Below are positions 8,021 to 15,892 of a stretch of 22,029 nt of DNA, in pieces. Made by a program: the position numbers and the translations under genes. The stretch spans positions 1 through 22,029 of the forward strand of contig JAEYTA010000213.1 in assembly GCA_023434265.1 (NCBI GenBank), read 5' to 3'. The stretch comes from Pseudomonadota bacterium. GTDB lineage: Bacteria > Pseudomonadota > Alphaproteobacteria > Caulobacterales > Caulobacteraceae. The notes beneath the pieces are model-generated. The model saw only the letters and a list, made by a program, of their open reading frames with translations. It did no database searches and was not told the origin of the DNA. Position 1 is the first letter of the stretch, and each line of letters begins with the position of its first letter.

Positions 8021-9136
8021 TCAGCCGCCTGCGGCGGAGGCGACGACGGCCTGGACGGAGGCGGCCTGCAACTCGGCCTGGTCCTGCACCTGGACCTGGG
8101 CCCGTACGGCGGCCGCGCGGGCGGCCTCGGCGCGGGCGGCGACCTCCGCGGCGGCCTGACGGGCGAGGGACTGGGCGCGGGCGTTCAGCTGGGCCAGCGG
8201 GGTCAGGGAGGCCTCCAGCGCGCCGCCGTGCTCGCCGTTCAGATAGACATCGAAGGCGGTGGGATCGGACACGTCGACCGTCGCCGAGACTCCGAGCGGG
8301 GCGCGCCAGGCGTCGCCGGCGGCCAGTTGGCGAGCGAACAGCACCCGGCCGTCGGCCATGCGGACGACCAGGCCCGCGGCCTTGCGGGCCTGGATCACCA
8401 CCTGGGAGGCGTTGGCCGAGGCGCCGTAGATGGCGCCGCGCGGATTGAAGGCCTTCTGCACCGGCGGAGCCGCGGCCGCGGCGGCGGCGATGGCTTCGGG
8501 CGAGGCCGGATCGACCCCGGTCAGCTCGGCCTCGAGACCCGGCGTAACGTAGAGCGCAGGCACGGTCTGGTCCGGCGGGGCGGGGCGGGGCGCGGTGAGG
8601 CGCATCAGTTGCCCCTGTCCCGGCACCTCGCCCAGCCGCCAGCTTTCCGGAATCTCCGCGATGTCCGAGGGCTGCGGGGCGCGCATCAGGCTGACGCGCT
8701 GGAACACGTTCCAGCCGACCACGGCGATCACGAGGGCCAGAGCCGCAGCGATCAGGCGGGGCGAATAGCGGCGCACTTCCTCGAAGGCCACGCCGACCGG
8801 CGGCTGCAACGGCACCGACGGGTCGGGGGTCTCGTGCTTGAAGCGCTCGACGGCCAGCTGTTCGTCGAGGCCAAGCGCGCCGGCGTAGGCCCGGACGTAG
8901 CCGATCGAGAACACCCGGTTGGGAAGGACGGAGAAGTCGTTCTGTTCGAGCGCGGTCAGATAGCGGGCCGGCACGCGGGTGACGCTGGACAATTCGGCGA
9001 GGGAGCGGCCGGACCGTTCGCGCGCGTCCCGCAGGCCGTCGCCCAGAGTCGGGGCGTCGGTGATGGGGGGAATGACGTCCCTCCAGTCCGCCTGCGCTCC
9101 ATACTCTTCCGGGCCCTTGCCCGCATCCAGCGCCAT
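8021..9136 (-). CDS. RodZ-like helix-turn-helix membrane protein
   Basis: With the ATG at 9136 this is 371 residues. It has a cytoplasmic helix-turn-helix domain (about 30-100; LGDGLRDARERSGRSLAEL, then RYLTALEQNDF and GYVRAYAGALGLD), one transmembrane helix (about 127-145), a proline/alanine linker, and a C-terminal DUF4115-type beta domain with GLVVRMADGRVLFARQL. RodZ proteins anchor MreB to the inner membrane and help set rod shape; the architecture supports this role here. The frame stays open to an ATG at 9268, adding 44 residues of low-complexity sequence. That extension has only about two-thirds GC-ending codons, includes a rare ATA, and looks non-coding, so the shorter form is preferred. 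The C-terminus after the beta domain is a long alanine/glutamine-rich helix. Confidence 0.88.
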   Translation of the reverse strand: MALDAGKGPEEYGAQADWRDVIPPITDAPTLGDGLRDARERSGRSLAELSSVTRVPARYLTALEQNDFSVLPNRVFSIGYVRAYAGALGLDEQLAVERFKHETPDPSVPLQPPVGVAFEEVRRYSPRLIAAALALVIAVVGWNVFQRVSLMRAPQPSDIAEIPESWRLGEVPGQGQLMRLTAPRPAPPDQTVPALYVTPGLEAELTGVDPASPEAIAAAAAAAPPVQKAFNPRGAIYGASANASQVVIQARKAAGLVVRMADGRVLFARQLAAGDAWRAPLGVSATVDVSDPTAFDVYLNGEHGGALEASLTPLAQLNARAQSLARQAAAEVAARAEAARAAAVRAQVQVQDQAELQAASVQAVVASAAGG

Positions 9137-9254
9137 GACGCCCCACCCAACGCTCGGCGGCGCGGAAACGCCGCCCGCCGTACTCGAACCCGGGCCCTGT
9201 ATCACATCGGGATGAGCCTCCGGGCCTGCCCCCGCGGACCCTTCGAGTTCGCCT

Positions 9255-9263
9255 TGTGGATAA
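9255..9263 (-). promoter_or_regulatory. Perfect DnaA-box sequence at the head of the rodZ-like gene
   Basis: The minus strand reads TTATCCACA at 9263-9255, an exact match to the E. coli DnaA-box consensus TTATNCACA. It lies 119 bases upstream of the preferred rodZ-like start (9136) and would fall in codons 3-5 of the longer form that starts at 9268. It is a lone 9-mer with no cluster of boxes or A/T-rich unwinding region, so this is not an origin. It could be a DnaA-binding regulatory site or chance. Confidence 0.35.
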
Positions 9264-9324
9264 CTCATTAGCGTCGACCGATCAACGATTTGTTAAGCAC
9301 CTTGGCCGTTCCGGCCCGGCACGT

Positions 9325-11592
9325 TCAGATCGCGACGTTCAACTTCCGGGCCAGACTCTCCAGTTCGCCGCGGACCGAGGCGGACGAGGAGCCGAGCAGG
9401 GCCGTCATGCCCCGCCGGGCGGCGCCCAGGTCGGCCGAGAGGATCATCCGCTTGACCGACCCGACCCCGCCCGCCGGCGCCGACAGCCGGGTGAAGCCCA
9501 AGGTCAGCAGGGCGAAGGCCTCCAGCGGCCGGCCGGCCAGCTCGCCGCACACCGAAACCGGCGTGCCGGTGTCCGCGCATCGACGCTGGATTTCGGCCAG
9601 CGCCCGCAGCGCGGGCGGCGACAGCGGGTCGTAGCGGTCGGCGACCAGCGGGTTCGTGCGGTCGGCGGCGAACATGTACTGGAACAGGTCGTTGGTGCCG
9701 ATCGAGACGAAGTCCGTCAGCGGCAACAGGGCGTCGAGGTGCCACAGCAGCGACGGGCACTCGATCATCGCCCCGACGCGCAACAGGTCCGGCAGGGCGC
9801 GGCCGCGCCGCCTCGCCCAGGCGCATTCGACATCGACCAGTTCGCGAGCGTGGCGGAACTCGTCGACCGTGGCGATCATCGGGAACATGACGCGCAGTTC
9901 GCGCCCGGCGGCGGCGGTCAGCAGCGCGCGCAACTGCAGGCGCAGCAGGCCGGGCCGGTCGAGGCCGAGGCGCACCGCCCGGCGACCCAGGGCCGGGTTC
10001 TCTTCGCGCTCGGTCTCCAGATAGGGCAGGACCTTGTCGCCGCCGATGTCGAGGGTGCGGAAGGTGACCGGGCGACTGCCGGCCACGTCGAGCACCCGGC
10101 GGTAGAGGGCGGTCTGGCTGTCCAGCCTCGGAAGCTCCTCCGAAACCATGAACTGGAACTCGGTGCGGAACAGGCCGATGCCCTCGGCGCCCGTCGCGTC
10201 GAGGTTCTCGAGGTCCACGGCGAGGCCGGCGTTGGTCAGCACGGTGATGCGCTGGCCGTCGAGGGTGACGGCGGGCGTGTCGCGCAGGGCGGCGAACTCG
10301 GCCTCGCGCTGGCTGCGCACCTGCATGCGCGACCGGGCCGCCGCCAGCATGTCCGGTCGCGGGCGGAGGTAGGCTTCGCCCGTCTCGCCGTCGGCGATGA
10401 CCATGTCGCCTTCCGACAGGCGGTCGCGGAGGCCCATGAGACGGCCGACGCAGGGGATCTGAAGCGCCCGCGCGACGATGGCCGCGTGGCTGGCGGCCGA
10501 GCCCTCCTCCAGCAGCAGGCCCCTCAGCTTGTGGCGGGGATATTCGAGCAGGTCGGCCGGGCCGAGGTTGCGGGCCACAAGGATGGCGTCGTCCGGCAGC
10601 TCGCGCTCGCCGGGCCGGTCGCCCGCCAGCACCCGCAGCAGCCTGTTGGCCAGATCCTCGAAGTCGTGCAGCCGCTCCTTGATGTAGGGGTCGCGGGCCT
10701 TGGCGAAGCGGGCGCGGTGCTCGTTGCGCACCCGGTCGACGGCGGCCTCGGCGGTCAGGCCGGTGCGCACCGCCTCGAGCAACGACCGGTTCCAGCCGCG
10801 GTCGTCGGCGAACATGCGGTAGGTTTCGAGCACCTCGAAGGATGGGCCGGCCAGGCTGCCCTGCCCGCCCTCGAGCATCTTGTCGATGTTGGCCTTCAGC
10901 CCCTCCAGCGCTTCGTGCAGGCGCGCCTCCTCGGCCTGCGGGTCCTCGGCCAGCAGGTTCTCCGGCGGCACCGGAGCCTCGTGCAGGACGACCCGGCCGT
11001 AGGCCAGTCCCTCGGCGAAGCGCTGCCCCTTCAGCCGCTCCGGCCTGTGCGGGGCGACCTCGATGTCGCGCAACTCCGCCTGGCCGAGCAGTTCGCCCGA
11101 GGCCACGGTCTCGGCCAGCACCATGGCGATGGTCTGGATGTCCTCGACCTCGTCCTCGTCGTAGCGGCGCTCGGAGCGGTTCTGGACGACCAGCACCCCG
11201 ATGGCCCGGCCGCCGCGCAGCAGCGGAGCCCCGAGGAAGGCGTGGTAGGGATCCTCGCCCGTCTCCGGCCGGTAGGCGAAGCTGGGGTGCGACGGAGCGT
11301 CGGACAGGCTGATCGGCTGGGCCGAGCGCGCCACCTCGCCGACCAGGCCCTCGCCGGGCCGCAGCCGGGTCTTGTGCACCGCCTCCGGCTTCAGGCCTTG
11401 GGTCGCGAACAGCTCCAGCTCGCCCGAGGCGCGGCGCAGGTAGATCGAGCAGACTTCGGCGACCATCGACTGGGCGATGATCCGCACGACCGTGTCGAGA
11501 CGATCCTGCGCCGGCGCCGCCCCCGCCATAGCCTCGCGGATCTGGCGAAGGAGGTTCCGGGGCCCCCTCGTCGTCAATCCGCCAACCGGCAT
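9325..11592 (-). CDS. ptsP: Phosphoenolpyruvate-protein phosphotransferase PtsP (EI-Ntr)
   Basis: A 755-residue first enzyme of the nitrogen-related PTS. It takes phosphate from PEP and passes it to the NPr/HPr carrier. The GAF domain (about 15-165) is the sensory part, which in relatives binds glutamine. Next come the HPr-binding helical domain (about 185-320), the swivelling domain with phospho-histidine H369 (EGSAASHAAIVAR), and the PEP-binding TIM barrel (about 440-710). The barrel carries GIGLFRTEF, FRTLDIGGDK, SIGTNDLFQY and the catalytic cysteine C682 in SVCGELAG. The ATG at 11592 is chosen for its good ribosome site (GAGGAGAG) over an in-frame upstream start at 11619. It lies 50 bp after lysC, very likely the same transcript. 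Confidence 0.96.
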   Translation of the reverse strand: MPVGGLTTRGPRNLLRQIREAMAGAAPAQDRLDTVVRIIAQSMVAEVCSIYLRRASGELELFATQGLKPEAVHKTRLRPGEGLVGEVARSAQPISLSDAPSHPSFAYRPETGEDPYHAFLGAPLLRGGRAIGVLVVQNRSERRYDEDEVEDIQTIAMVLAETVASGELLGQAELRDIEVAPHRPERLKGQRFAEGLAYGRVVLHEAPVPPENLLAEDPQAEEARLHEALEGLKANIDKMLEGGQGSLAGPSFEVLETYRMFADDRGWNRSLLEAVRTGLTAEAAVDRVRNEHRARFAKARDPYIKERLHDFEDLANRLLRVLAGDRPGERELPDDAILVARNLGPADLLEYPRHKLRGLLLEEGSAASHAAIVARALQIPCVGRLMGLRDRLSEGDMVIADGETGEAYLRPRPDMLAAARSRMQVRSQREAEFAALRDTPAVTLDGQRITVLTNAGLAVDLENLDATGAEGIGLFRTEFQFMVSEELPRLDSQTALYRRVLDVAGSRPVTFRTLDIGGDKVLPYLETEREENPALGRRAVRLGLDRPGLLRLQLRALLTAAAGRELRVMFPMIATVDEFRHARELVDVECAWARRRGRALPDLLRVGAMIECPSLLWHLDALLPLTDFVSIGTNDLFQYMFAADRTNPLVADRYDPLSPPALRALAEIQRRCADTGTPVSVCGELAGRPLEAFALLTLGFTRLSAPAGGVGSVKRMILSADLGAARRGMTALLGSSSASVRGELESLARKLNVAI

Positions 11593-11609
11593 GGGCTCTC
11601 CTCGACTCC

Positions 11610-11627
11610 GCGCCCCCACATGGGCGC
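11610..11627. repeat. Hairpin in the lysC-ptsP junction
   Basis: GCGCCC (11610-11615) and GGGCGC (11622-11627) can form a 6-bp stem with a 6-base loop on either strand. It lies in the 50-bp gap between the lysC stop and the ptsP start, a few bases ahead of the ptsP ribosome site. No T-tract follows in the direction of transcription. It may tune ptsP expression or mRNA processing. Confidence 0.35.
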
Positions 11628-11642
11628 AGCAAAGCTTCTTTC

Positions 11643-12917
11643 CTAGACCGCTTCCAGTCCGTAGGCCGCATGAAGGGCCCGAACGGCCAATTCGGCGTAG
11701 GCGGCGTCGATCAGCACGCTGATCTTGATCTCCGACGTCGAGATGGCCTGGAACTTGATCCCCTTGTCGGCCAGCGCCTTGAACATGGTCTGGGCCACGC
11801 CCGCATGGCTGCGCATGCCGACGCCGATGACCGACACCTTGGCGACGTCCTCGTCGACGCGGATTTCGTCGAAGCCGATCTGCGCCTGGGCGGCCCGCAT
11901 CAGCTCGGCCGCGCGGGCGGCGTCGCGGCGGCCGGTGGTGAAGGTCAGGTTGACCGCCCCCTCGGTGCGCGCCTGGCTCTGCACGATCATGTCGACGTTG
12001 ACGTTGGCCTCGGCCAGGCGGGTGAAGACGTCGGCGGGGGCGTCGGTGCGGTCCGCCAGGCCGAGCAGGGTGATGCGGGCCTCGTCGCGGCTCATGGTCA
12101 CGCCGGACACGATGCGCTTTTCCACGATCTCCTCCTCGTCGCAGATCAGGGTTCCACCCTTGTCGGGCAGGACGCCGTCGGCGTCCGGTTCGATGAAGCT
12201 GGACAGGACCCGCACCGGGACCTGTTTCGCCATGGCCAGCTCGACCGAGCGGGTCTGCAGCACCTTGGCCCCCAGCGAGGCCATCTCCAGCATCTCCTCG
12301 TAGGAGACCTTTTCGAGGCGGCGGGCCTTCTGCTCGATGCGCGGATCGGTGGTGTAGACGCCGTCGACGTCGGTGTAGATGTCGCAGGCGCAGCCCAGCG
12401 CCGCCGCCACCGCCACGGCCGAGGTGTCCGAGCCGCCGCGGCCAAGGGTGGTGATGCGCCCGTCGCGGGTCACGCCCTGGAAACCCGGCACCACCGCCAC
12501 CTCGCCGCCGTCGATGGCCGCGCCGATGACCTCGCCCGGCACATCCTCGATGCGGGCCCGTCCGTGGGCGGCGTCGGTCAGGATCGGAATCTGCCAGCCC
12601 ATCCAGCTGCGCGCGTTGAGGCCGAGATTGCGCAGGGTGAGCGCCAGCAGTCCGGAGGTGACCTGTTCGCCCGAGGCGACGACCACGTCGTATTCGTCGT
12701 CGGACAGCTCGACGCCCTGCCCCGGCCGGCCCGCCCCGTCGGTCCAGGCCACCAGCTCATTGGTCTTGCCGGCCATGGCCGAGACCACCACCGCGACCTT
12801 CTTGCCCGCCTGCACCTCGGCCGCGACGATGCGCGCGGCGCGGCGGATGCGTTCGAGGTCCCCCATCGAGGTGCCGCCGAACTTCATCACCAGCCGCGTG
12901 GTGTCTGGCCGCGTCAT
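11643..12917 (-). CDS. lysC: Aspartate kinase
   Basis: A 424-residue monofunctional aspartokinase, which makes aspartyl phosphate, the first step toward lysine, threonine and methionine. The kinase domain (about 1-245) shows the start VMKFGGTSMGD, VVVSAMAGKTN, GRGGSDTSAVAVAAALGC and TDVDGVYTTDPRI. Two ACT regulatory domains follow (about 265-420; VNVDMIVQSQ and KFQAISTSEIKISVLI), which usually give feedback inhibition by lysine and/or threonine. The ATG at 12917 starts MTRPDTTRLVMKFGG; the frame remains open to 13031, but that part is not family-like and would overlap ubiG. It is divergent from ubiG with 55 bp between starts, and upstream of ptsP on the same strand. Confidence 0.97.
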   Translation of the reverse strand: MTRPDTTRLVMKFGGTSMGDLERIRRAARIVAAEVQAGKKVAVVVSAMAGKTNELVAWTDGAGRPGQGVELSDDEYDVVVASGEQVTSGLLALTLRNLGLNARSWMGWQIPILTDAAHGRARIEDVPGEVIGAAIDGGEVAVVPGFQGVTRDGRITTLGRGGSDTSAVAVAAALGCACDIYTDVDGVYTTDPRIEQKARRLEKVSYEEMLEMASLGAKVLQTRSVELAMAKQVPVRVLSSFIEPDADGVLPDKGGTLICDEEEIVEKRIVSGVTMSRDEARITLLGLADRTDAPADVFTRLAEANVNVDMIVQSQARTEGAVNLTFTTGRRDAARAAELMRAAQAQIGFDEIRVDEDVAKVSVIGVGMRSHAGVAQTMFKALADKGIKFQAISTSEIKISVLIDAAYAELAVRALHAAYGLEAV

Positions 12918-12972
12918 CGTGGCGAACCGCTCCGTCTTGCGTGGAGGGCCGCGGAAGTCCATCCCTCGGCCC

Positions 12973-13776
12973 ATGGTCGCTTCTACCGACACGGCGGACA
13001 GCCGGGAACCCCAAAGCGCGGGCGAATTCAACGATCAGGCGGCGGGCCCGTCGATCGATCCGGCCGATGTCGCCCGCTTCTCGGCCCAGGCGGCGGAGTG
13101 GTGGGACGCGAAGGGCCCGTTCGCCCCGCTGCACCGGTTCAATCCGGCCCGGCTGACCTTCGTGCGCGACCGCGCCGCCGAGCGGTTCGGGCGCGACCCG
13201 CGGGCGCGCGCGCCGTTCGCCGGCCTGACCCTGCTCGATGTCGGCTGCGGCGGCGGGCTGCTGGCCGAGCCGATGCGGCGCCTGGGCTTTGAGGTCACCG
13301 CCATCGACGCCTCCGGCGAAAACATCGGAACCGCCCGCGCCCACGCCGACCAGATGGGGCTGAACATCGCCTACCGCGCCGCCACCGTCGAGCAGATGGA
13401 GGCCGAGGGGGCCGGTCCCTTCGACGTGGTGCTGACCCTGGAGGTGATCGAGCATGTCGCCGACCCGGAAGCCTTCGTGCGCACCTGCGCCCGGCTGGTG
13501 AAGCCGGGCGGCATGCTGGTCGTGGCCACCCTAAACCGCACCCTGAAGGCGCTGGCGCTCGGCAAGTTCGCGGCCGAGTACGTGCTGCGCTGGGTCCCCG
13601 CCCGCACCCACGACTGGCGCCAATTCCTCAAGCCGGACGAGGTCCGCGCCATGCTGGCGGCCGAGCCGCTGACGGTGATGGGACCCTACGGCCTCGCCTA
13701 CGATCCGCTCTCCGACCGCTGGAGCGAGAGCGCCGACGCCGGCATCAATTACATGATGATCGGCCTCCGGGACTGA
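12973..13776 (+). CDS. ubiG: Bifunctional 2-polyprenyl-6-hydroxyphenol methylase / 3-demethylubiquinol 3-O-methyltransferase
   Basis: A 267-residue class I SAM-dependent methyltransferase that carries out the two O-methylations of ubiquinone synthesis. UbiG features seen are FSAQAAEWWDAKGPFAPLHR, FNPARLTFVRD, motif I LLDVGCGGGLLAEPMRRLG, TAIDAS and the LEVIEHVADPEAFV segment, then LNRTLKALALGKFAAEY. It carries a short extra N-terminal tail (about 20 residues) compared with typical members. The frame is open far upstream as an antisense shadow of lysC; the ATG at 12973 is the first that fits the family. It faces away from lysC; the 55-bp gap must hold both promoters, but no consensus is obvious. 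Confidence 0.96.
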   Translation: MVASTDTADSREPQSAGEFNDQAAGPSIDPADVARFSAQAAEWWDAKGPFAPLHRFNPARLTFVRDRAAERFGRDPRARAPFAGLTLLDVGCGGGLLAEPMRRLGFEVTAIDASGENIGTARAHADQMGLNIAYRAATVEQMEAEGAGPFDVVLTLEVIEHVADPEAFVRTCARLVKPGGMLVVATLNRTLKALALGKFAAEYVLRWVPARTHDWRQFLKPDEVRAMLAAEPLTVMGPYGLAYDPLSDRWSESADAGINYMMIGLRD

Positions 13777-13863
13777 CCGTCCTTACGCCGAATTCACGGA
13801 CCTTGCGGGCTTTTAACGGGACCCCGCGGGCGGCCCTGTGCAAACGGGAAGCTCCACCATTCA

Positions 13864-13875
13864 CGGAGATCTCCG
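13864..13875. repeat. 12-bp perfect palindrome covering the ribosome site of the small lipoprotein gene
   Basis: CGGAGATCTCCG is a perfect palindrome ending one base before the ATG at 13877. Its left half includes the GGAG that serves as Shine-Dalgarno. With no loop it is more likely a protein-binding dyad or chance than an RNA hairpin. The other 90 bases of the gap after ubiG hold no clear promoter or terminator. Confidence 0.35.
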
Positions 13876-13876
13876 C

Positions 13877-14101
13877 ATGAAGCGCCTCATGATCCTCGCG
13901 GCCGTCTCGGCCGCCGCCCTGACCTCGGCCGCCTGCGTCACCGTCATCGACGCCGACAGCGACTACGGCTGGTCGGGCGGCGGCTCGCAATCCTTCGACT
14001 CGGCCCGCGCCGACTGCCGCGCCCGCGCCGGTCACGACGAGGGCACCACCGCCTTCGTCACCTGCATGGCTGAAAAGGGCTGGACCCGCACCCGCGACTA
14101 G
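13877..14101 (+). CDS. Tiny predicted lipoprotein with two mature cysteines
   Basis: A 74-residue protein. The signal sequence MKRLMILAAVSAAALTSAAC places the probable lipidated cysteine at residue 20, with a slightly non-standard lipobox (SAAC). The mature part is about 55 residues: a Gly/Ser/Asp-rich stretch, then ARADCRARAG and FVTCMAEKGW, where two cysteines 17 apart could form a disulfide. The ending CM-x-KGW recurs in other small secreted proteins of unknown role; I do not assign a function. The ATG at 13877 has GGAG eight bases upstream. It is about 100 bp after ubiG, and its TAG stop shares a CTAG with the convergent GNAT gene. Confidence 0.78.
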   Translation: MKRLMILAAVSAAALTSAACVTVIDADSDYGWSGGGSQSFDSARADCRARAGHDEGTTAFVTCMAEKGWTRTRD

Positions 14102-14631
14102 AGCGGCCGCAGCATGTATCGCGCCCCCGGCCCGTAGCTCGCCAGTTTGCGGGCCATGGCCGGGGAGTCCTCGACGGCGAAGCCGTGCCGGGCCCAGAAG
14201 GGCCCGGCGTCGTTGACCGCCACCAGCGCCAGCGCCGGCCAGCCGGCCGCGCGGGCGTCATCCGCCAGTCGCTCTACGGCCGGATGCGACCAGCCCTGCC
14301 CGCGCACCTCCGGGTGCAGGGCGAGGTCGTGCAGGTAGACGAGGTCCGCGTCGCCCGGCAGGGCGTCGACCAGGGTGTTCAGCGTCGGCGCCTCCCCGGC
14401 GCGCCATGGATAGGCGACCAGATAGCCGCGCACCGGGCCGGCCCCGTCCGCGAGCACCAAGCAGCCCGACTGATACAGCGCCAGACGGTTGGCGAAGCAG
14501 GCGCGGCCTTCGTAGTGGTCCGGGAAGGCGACGAGAGCCAGGGCGGCGACGGCGTCGAGGTCGGCGGCCGTCATCGGCCGCCAGTTCAGGCGGGGCAGCG
14601 GGTGTTCAGCGGCTGCGCCCGGAAGGTCCAC
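14098..14631 (-). CDS. GNAT-family N-acetyltransferase
   Basis: A 177-residue acetyltransferase of the GNAT superfamily, using acetyl-CoA; the substrate is unknown. The acceptor-side first strand (LNWRPMTAADLDAVAAL), the central LVYLHDLALHPEVRGQGW (motif A, with the RGQGW pyrophosphate loop), the following helix and the PALALVAVNDAGPFWARHGF segment are all present. The GTG at 14631 is preferred because the first strand would be lost with the ATG at 14574 and because GGAG lies six bases before it. With that start it overlaps the DUF6265 gene by 46 bp. It appears to be the last gene of the comF operon. Its stop overlaps the convergent lipoprotein stop. Confidence 0.87.
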   Translation of the reverse strand: MDLPGAAAEHPLPRLNWRPMTAADLDAVAALALVAFPDHYEGRACFANRLALYQSGCLVLADGAGPVRGYLVAYPWRAGEAPTLNTLVDALPGDADLVYLHDLALHPEVRGQGWSHPAVERLADDARAAGWPALALVAVNDAGPFWARHGFAVEDSPAMARKLASYGPGARYMLRPL

Positions 14632-15041
14632 GTCATGCTCCGCGGCTGCCCCTCGACCTCGCCCTCGATGCGGGCCGAGAGGACGTCGCCCTCGCGTTCA
14701 TAGATCACCCGGGTCGGGAAGTCGTTCTCCGGATTGGCGAACACCGCCCGCGTCGGCCCGCTCTCGACGAGCAGGAAGGCCGTCGGCGGCGCGCCGCCGG
14801 GCTGTGCCACATAGGCGAAGCCCTCCGGCGTCGGGCCGATGTGGGAGACTTCGAACCAGGTCCCCCCCGCCGACAGGGTCACGGCGTGGCCGACGCTGAG
14901 GCCGGCGCGCGGATCGCTCCACGTCTCCGAGGCCTCGCGGCCACCGGAGCAGTCCAGCCAGTAGCCGGCCATCCACGACAGGTCGGGGGCCGGCGGCGCC
15001 GTCTGAAGCAGGGCGGCGGCGAGTATGGCGACGACGGACAT
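14586..15041 (-). CDS. DUF6265 domain protein, probably exported
   Basis: A 151-residue protein that begins with a short signal-like hydrophobic segment (MSVVAILAAALLQTAPP) and then a single beta-rich domain. The domain shows the DUF6265 pattern: DLSWMAGYWLDCSGG, SETWSDPRAG, GTWFEVSHIG and VFANPENDFPTRVIYERE. The family has no established function; the fold is predicted to be lipocalin-like. The ATG at 15041 has a good AGGGGGAA ribosome site. It lies 32 bp after the AraC-type regulator on the same strand. The gap contains a weak CCCTC/GAGGG stem. Confidence 0.82.
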   Translation of the reverse strand: MSVVAILAAALLQTAPPAPDLSWMAGYWLDCSGGREASETWSDPRAGLSVGHAVTLSAGGTWFEVSHIGPTPEGFAYVAQPGGAPPTAFLLVESGPTRAVFANPENDFPTRVIYEREGDVLSARIEGEVEGQPRSMTWTFRAQPLNTRCPA

Positions 15042-15073
15042 GGCGGGTTCCCCCTCTGATGAACGGAGGGACC

Positions 15074-15889
15074 CTAGTGCGGCGACAGCGGCCCGGTCTT
15101 GTAGGATTGCGACGCGATCCGCCGCGCCAGCCCGACCTGCTCGCGGGCCCACTCCGTGGCGGTGCAGCCGAGGAAGCGGCGGAAGTCGCGCGCCAGCTGG
15201 GGCTGGTCGAAATAGCCCGCCTCCAGCCCGGCCTCGAGCCAGCCGACCGCGTCAGGTCCGGCGGCGTGGTCGAAAACCCGGCGGAAACGCAGCACCGAGC
15301 GCAGGATGCGCGGCGGCACGCCGACGCGGTCGCGGAAACGACGCTGCAGGGCCCGGTGTTCGCGGGGCGTCCGCGCCGGCGACGGCTCGTCCCGTCCCGT
15401 GGCCTCGATCTCGGCCCGCACGTCCGGATCCAGCGTCCAGCCCGAGGCGGAACGCTCGCGCTCCAGCCGGCGGGCGATGATGTCGACCTGGGCCGCGGGA
15501 TCGCCGGCCGGCAGGGCGAGGTCGGCCATCCGATTCATCATGTCGAGCCGGCGGTCGGTGGCCTCCACCAGCGGCCGGCCCAGCCAGCTGCGCGCGCCGT
15601 CGGGTTCGAAGCGGACGGCGACCAGCTCTACCGGGCCGGTGGGGCGCAGCGCCAGCGGCCGCGTCATCTGGCCGGCGAACAGGGCGCGTGGCTGCAGGCG
15701 GAAACGGCCGTCTTCCCCCTGCTCCTCGTAGGGCGCGCCGATGTCGACGACCAGTTCGGGGCAGCCGTCGGGGGCGATCCGCTGCACCGTCGGCGCCGCG
15801 GCCGGGGCGGCGTAGGTCCAGATGGTGCGAACGAACGGGCGCAGGCTCGGCGGGGGCTCGTGCTCCTCGTAGCGATCCCCCTCGCCCAC
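15074..15889 (-). CDS. AraC-type transcriptional regulator with DUF6597 N-terminal domain
   Basis: A 271-residue regulator. The N-terminal part (about 10-130; PPPSLRPFVRTIWTYAAP and QRIAPDGCPELVVDIGAPY) is the DUF6597 sensor-like domain found in many AraC proteins. The C-terminal part (about 155-255) holds the paired helix-turn-helix, seen best in ALQRRFRDRVGVPPRILRSV and GYFDQPQLARDFRRFLGCTATEW. The first HTH helix looks shortened (DEPSPARTPREHR). The start is a GTG at 15889, three bases after the DUF1178 stop, with no clear ribosome site, so translation may be coupled. It may control the downstream DUF6265 and GNAT genes; no operator is visible. The ligand is unknown. Confidence 0.87.
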   Translation of the reverse strand: MGEGDRYEEHEPPPSLRPFVRTIWTYAAPAAAPTVQRIAPDGCPELVVDIGAPYEEQGEDGRFRLQPRALFAGQMTRPLALRPTGPVELVAVRFEPDGARSWLGRPLVEATDRRLDMMNRMADLALPAGDPAAQVDIIARRLERERSASGWTLDPDVRAEIEATGRDEPSPARTPREHRALQRRFRDRVGVPPRILRSVLRFRRVFDHAAGPDAVGWLEAGLEAGYFDQPQLARDFRRFLGCTATEWAREQVGLARRIASQSYKTGPLSPH

Positions 15890-15892
15890 GGG

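Noticed and set aside
9255..9263. Replication origin at the DnaA-box sequence
   Set aside because: Only one box, no A/T-rich unwinding region, no dnaA, parAB or other origin-linked genes nearby.
6842..9271. An 809-codon plus-strand open frame
   Set aside because: It is antisense to ispG and the rodZ-like gene, both of which have clear family motifs; its translation is a Gly/Arg/Asp/His-rich shadow typical of high-GC DNA.
9256..11646. A 796-codon plus-strand open frame opposite ptsP, and a second long minus-strand frame at 9293-11671
   Set aside because: Both are out-of-frame shadows of ptsP, whose GAF, phospho-histidine and PEP-binding motifs are intact in its own frame.
13777..13863. Rho-independent terminator after ubiG
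   Set aside because: There is a short CTTTT run and GC-rich palindromes, but no stem directly followed by a T-tract.
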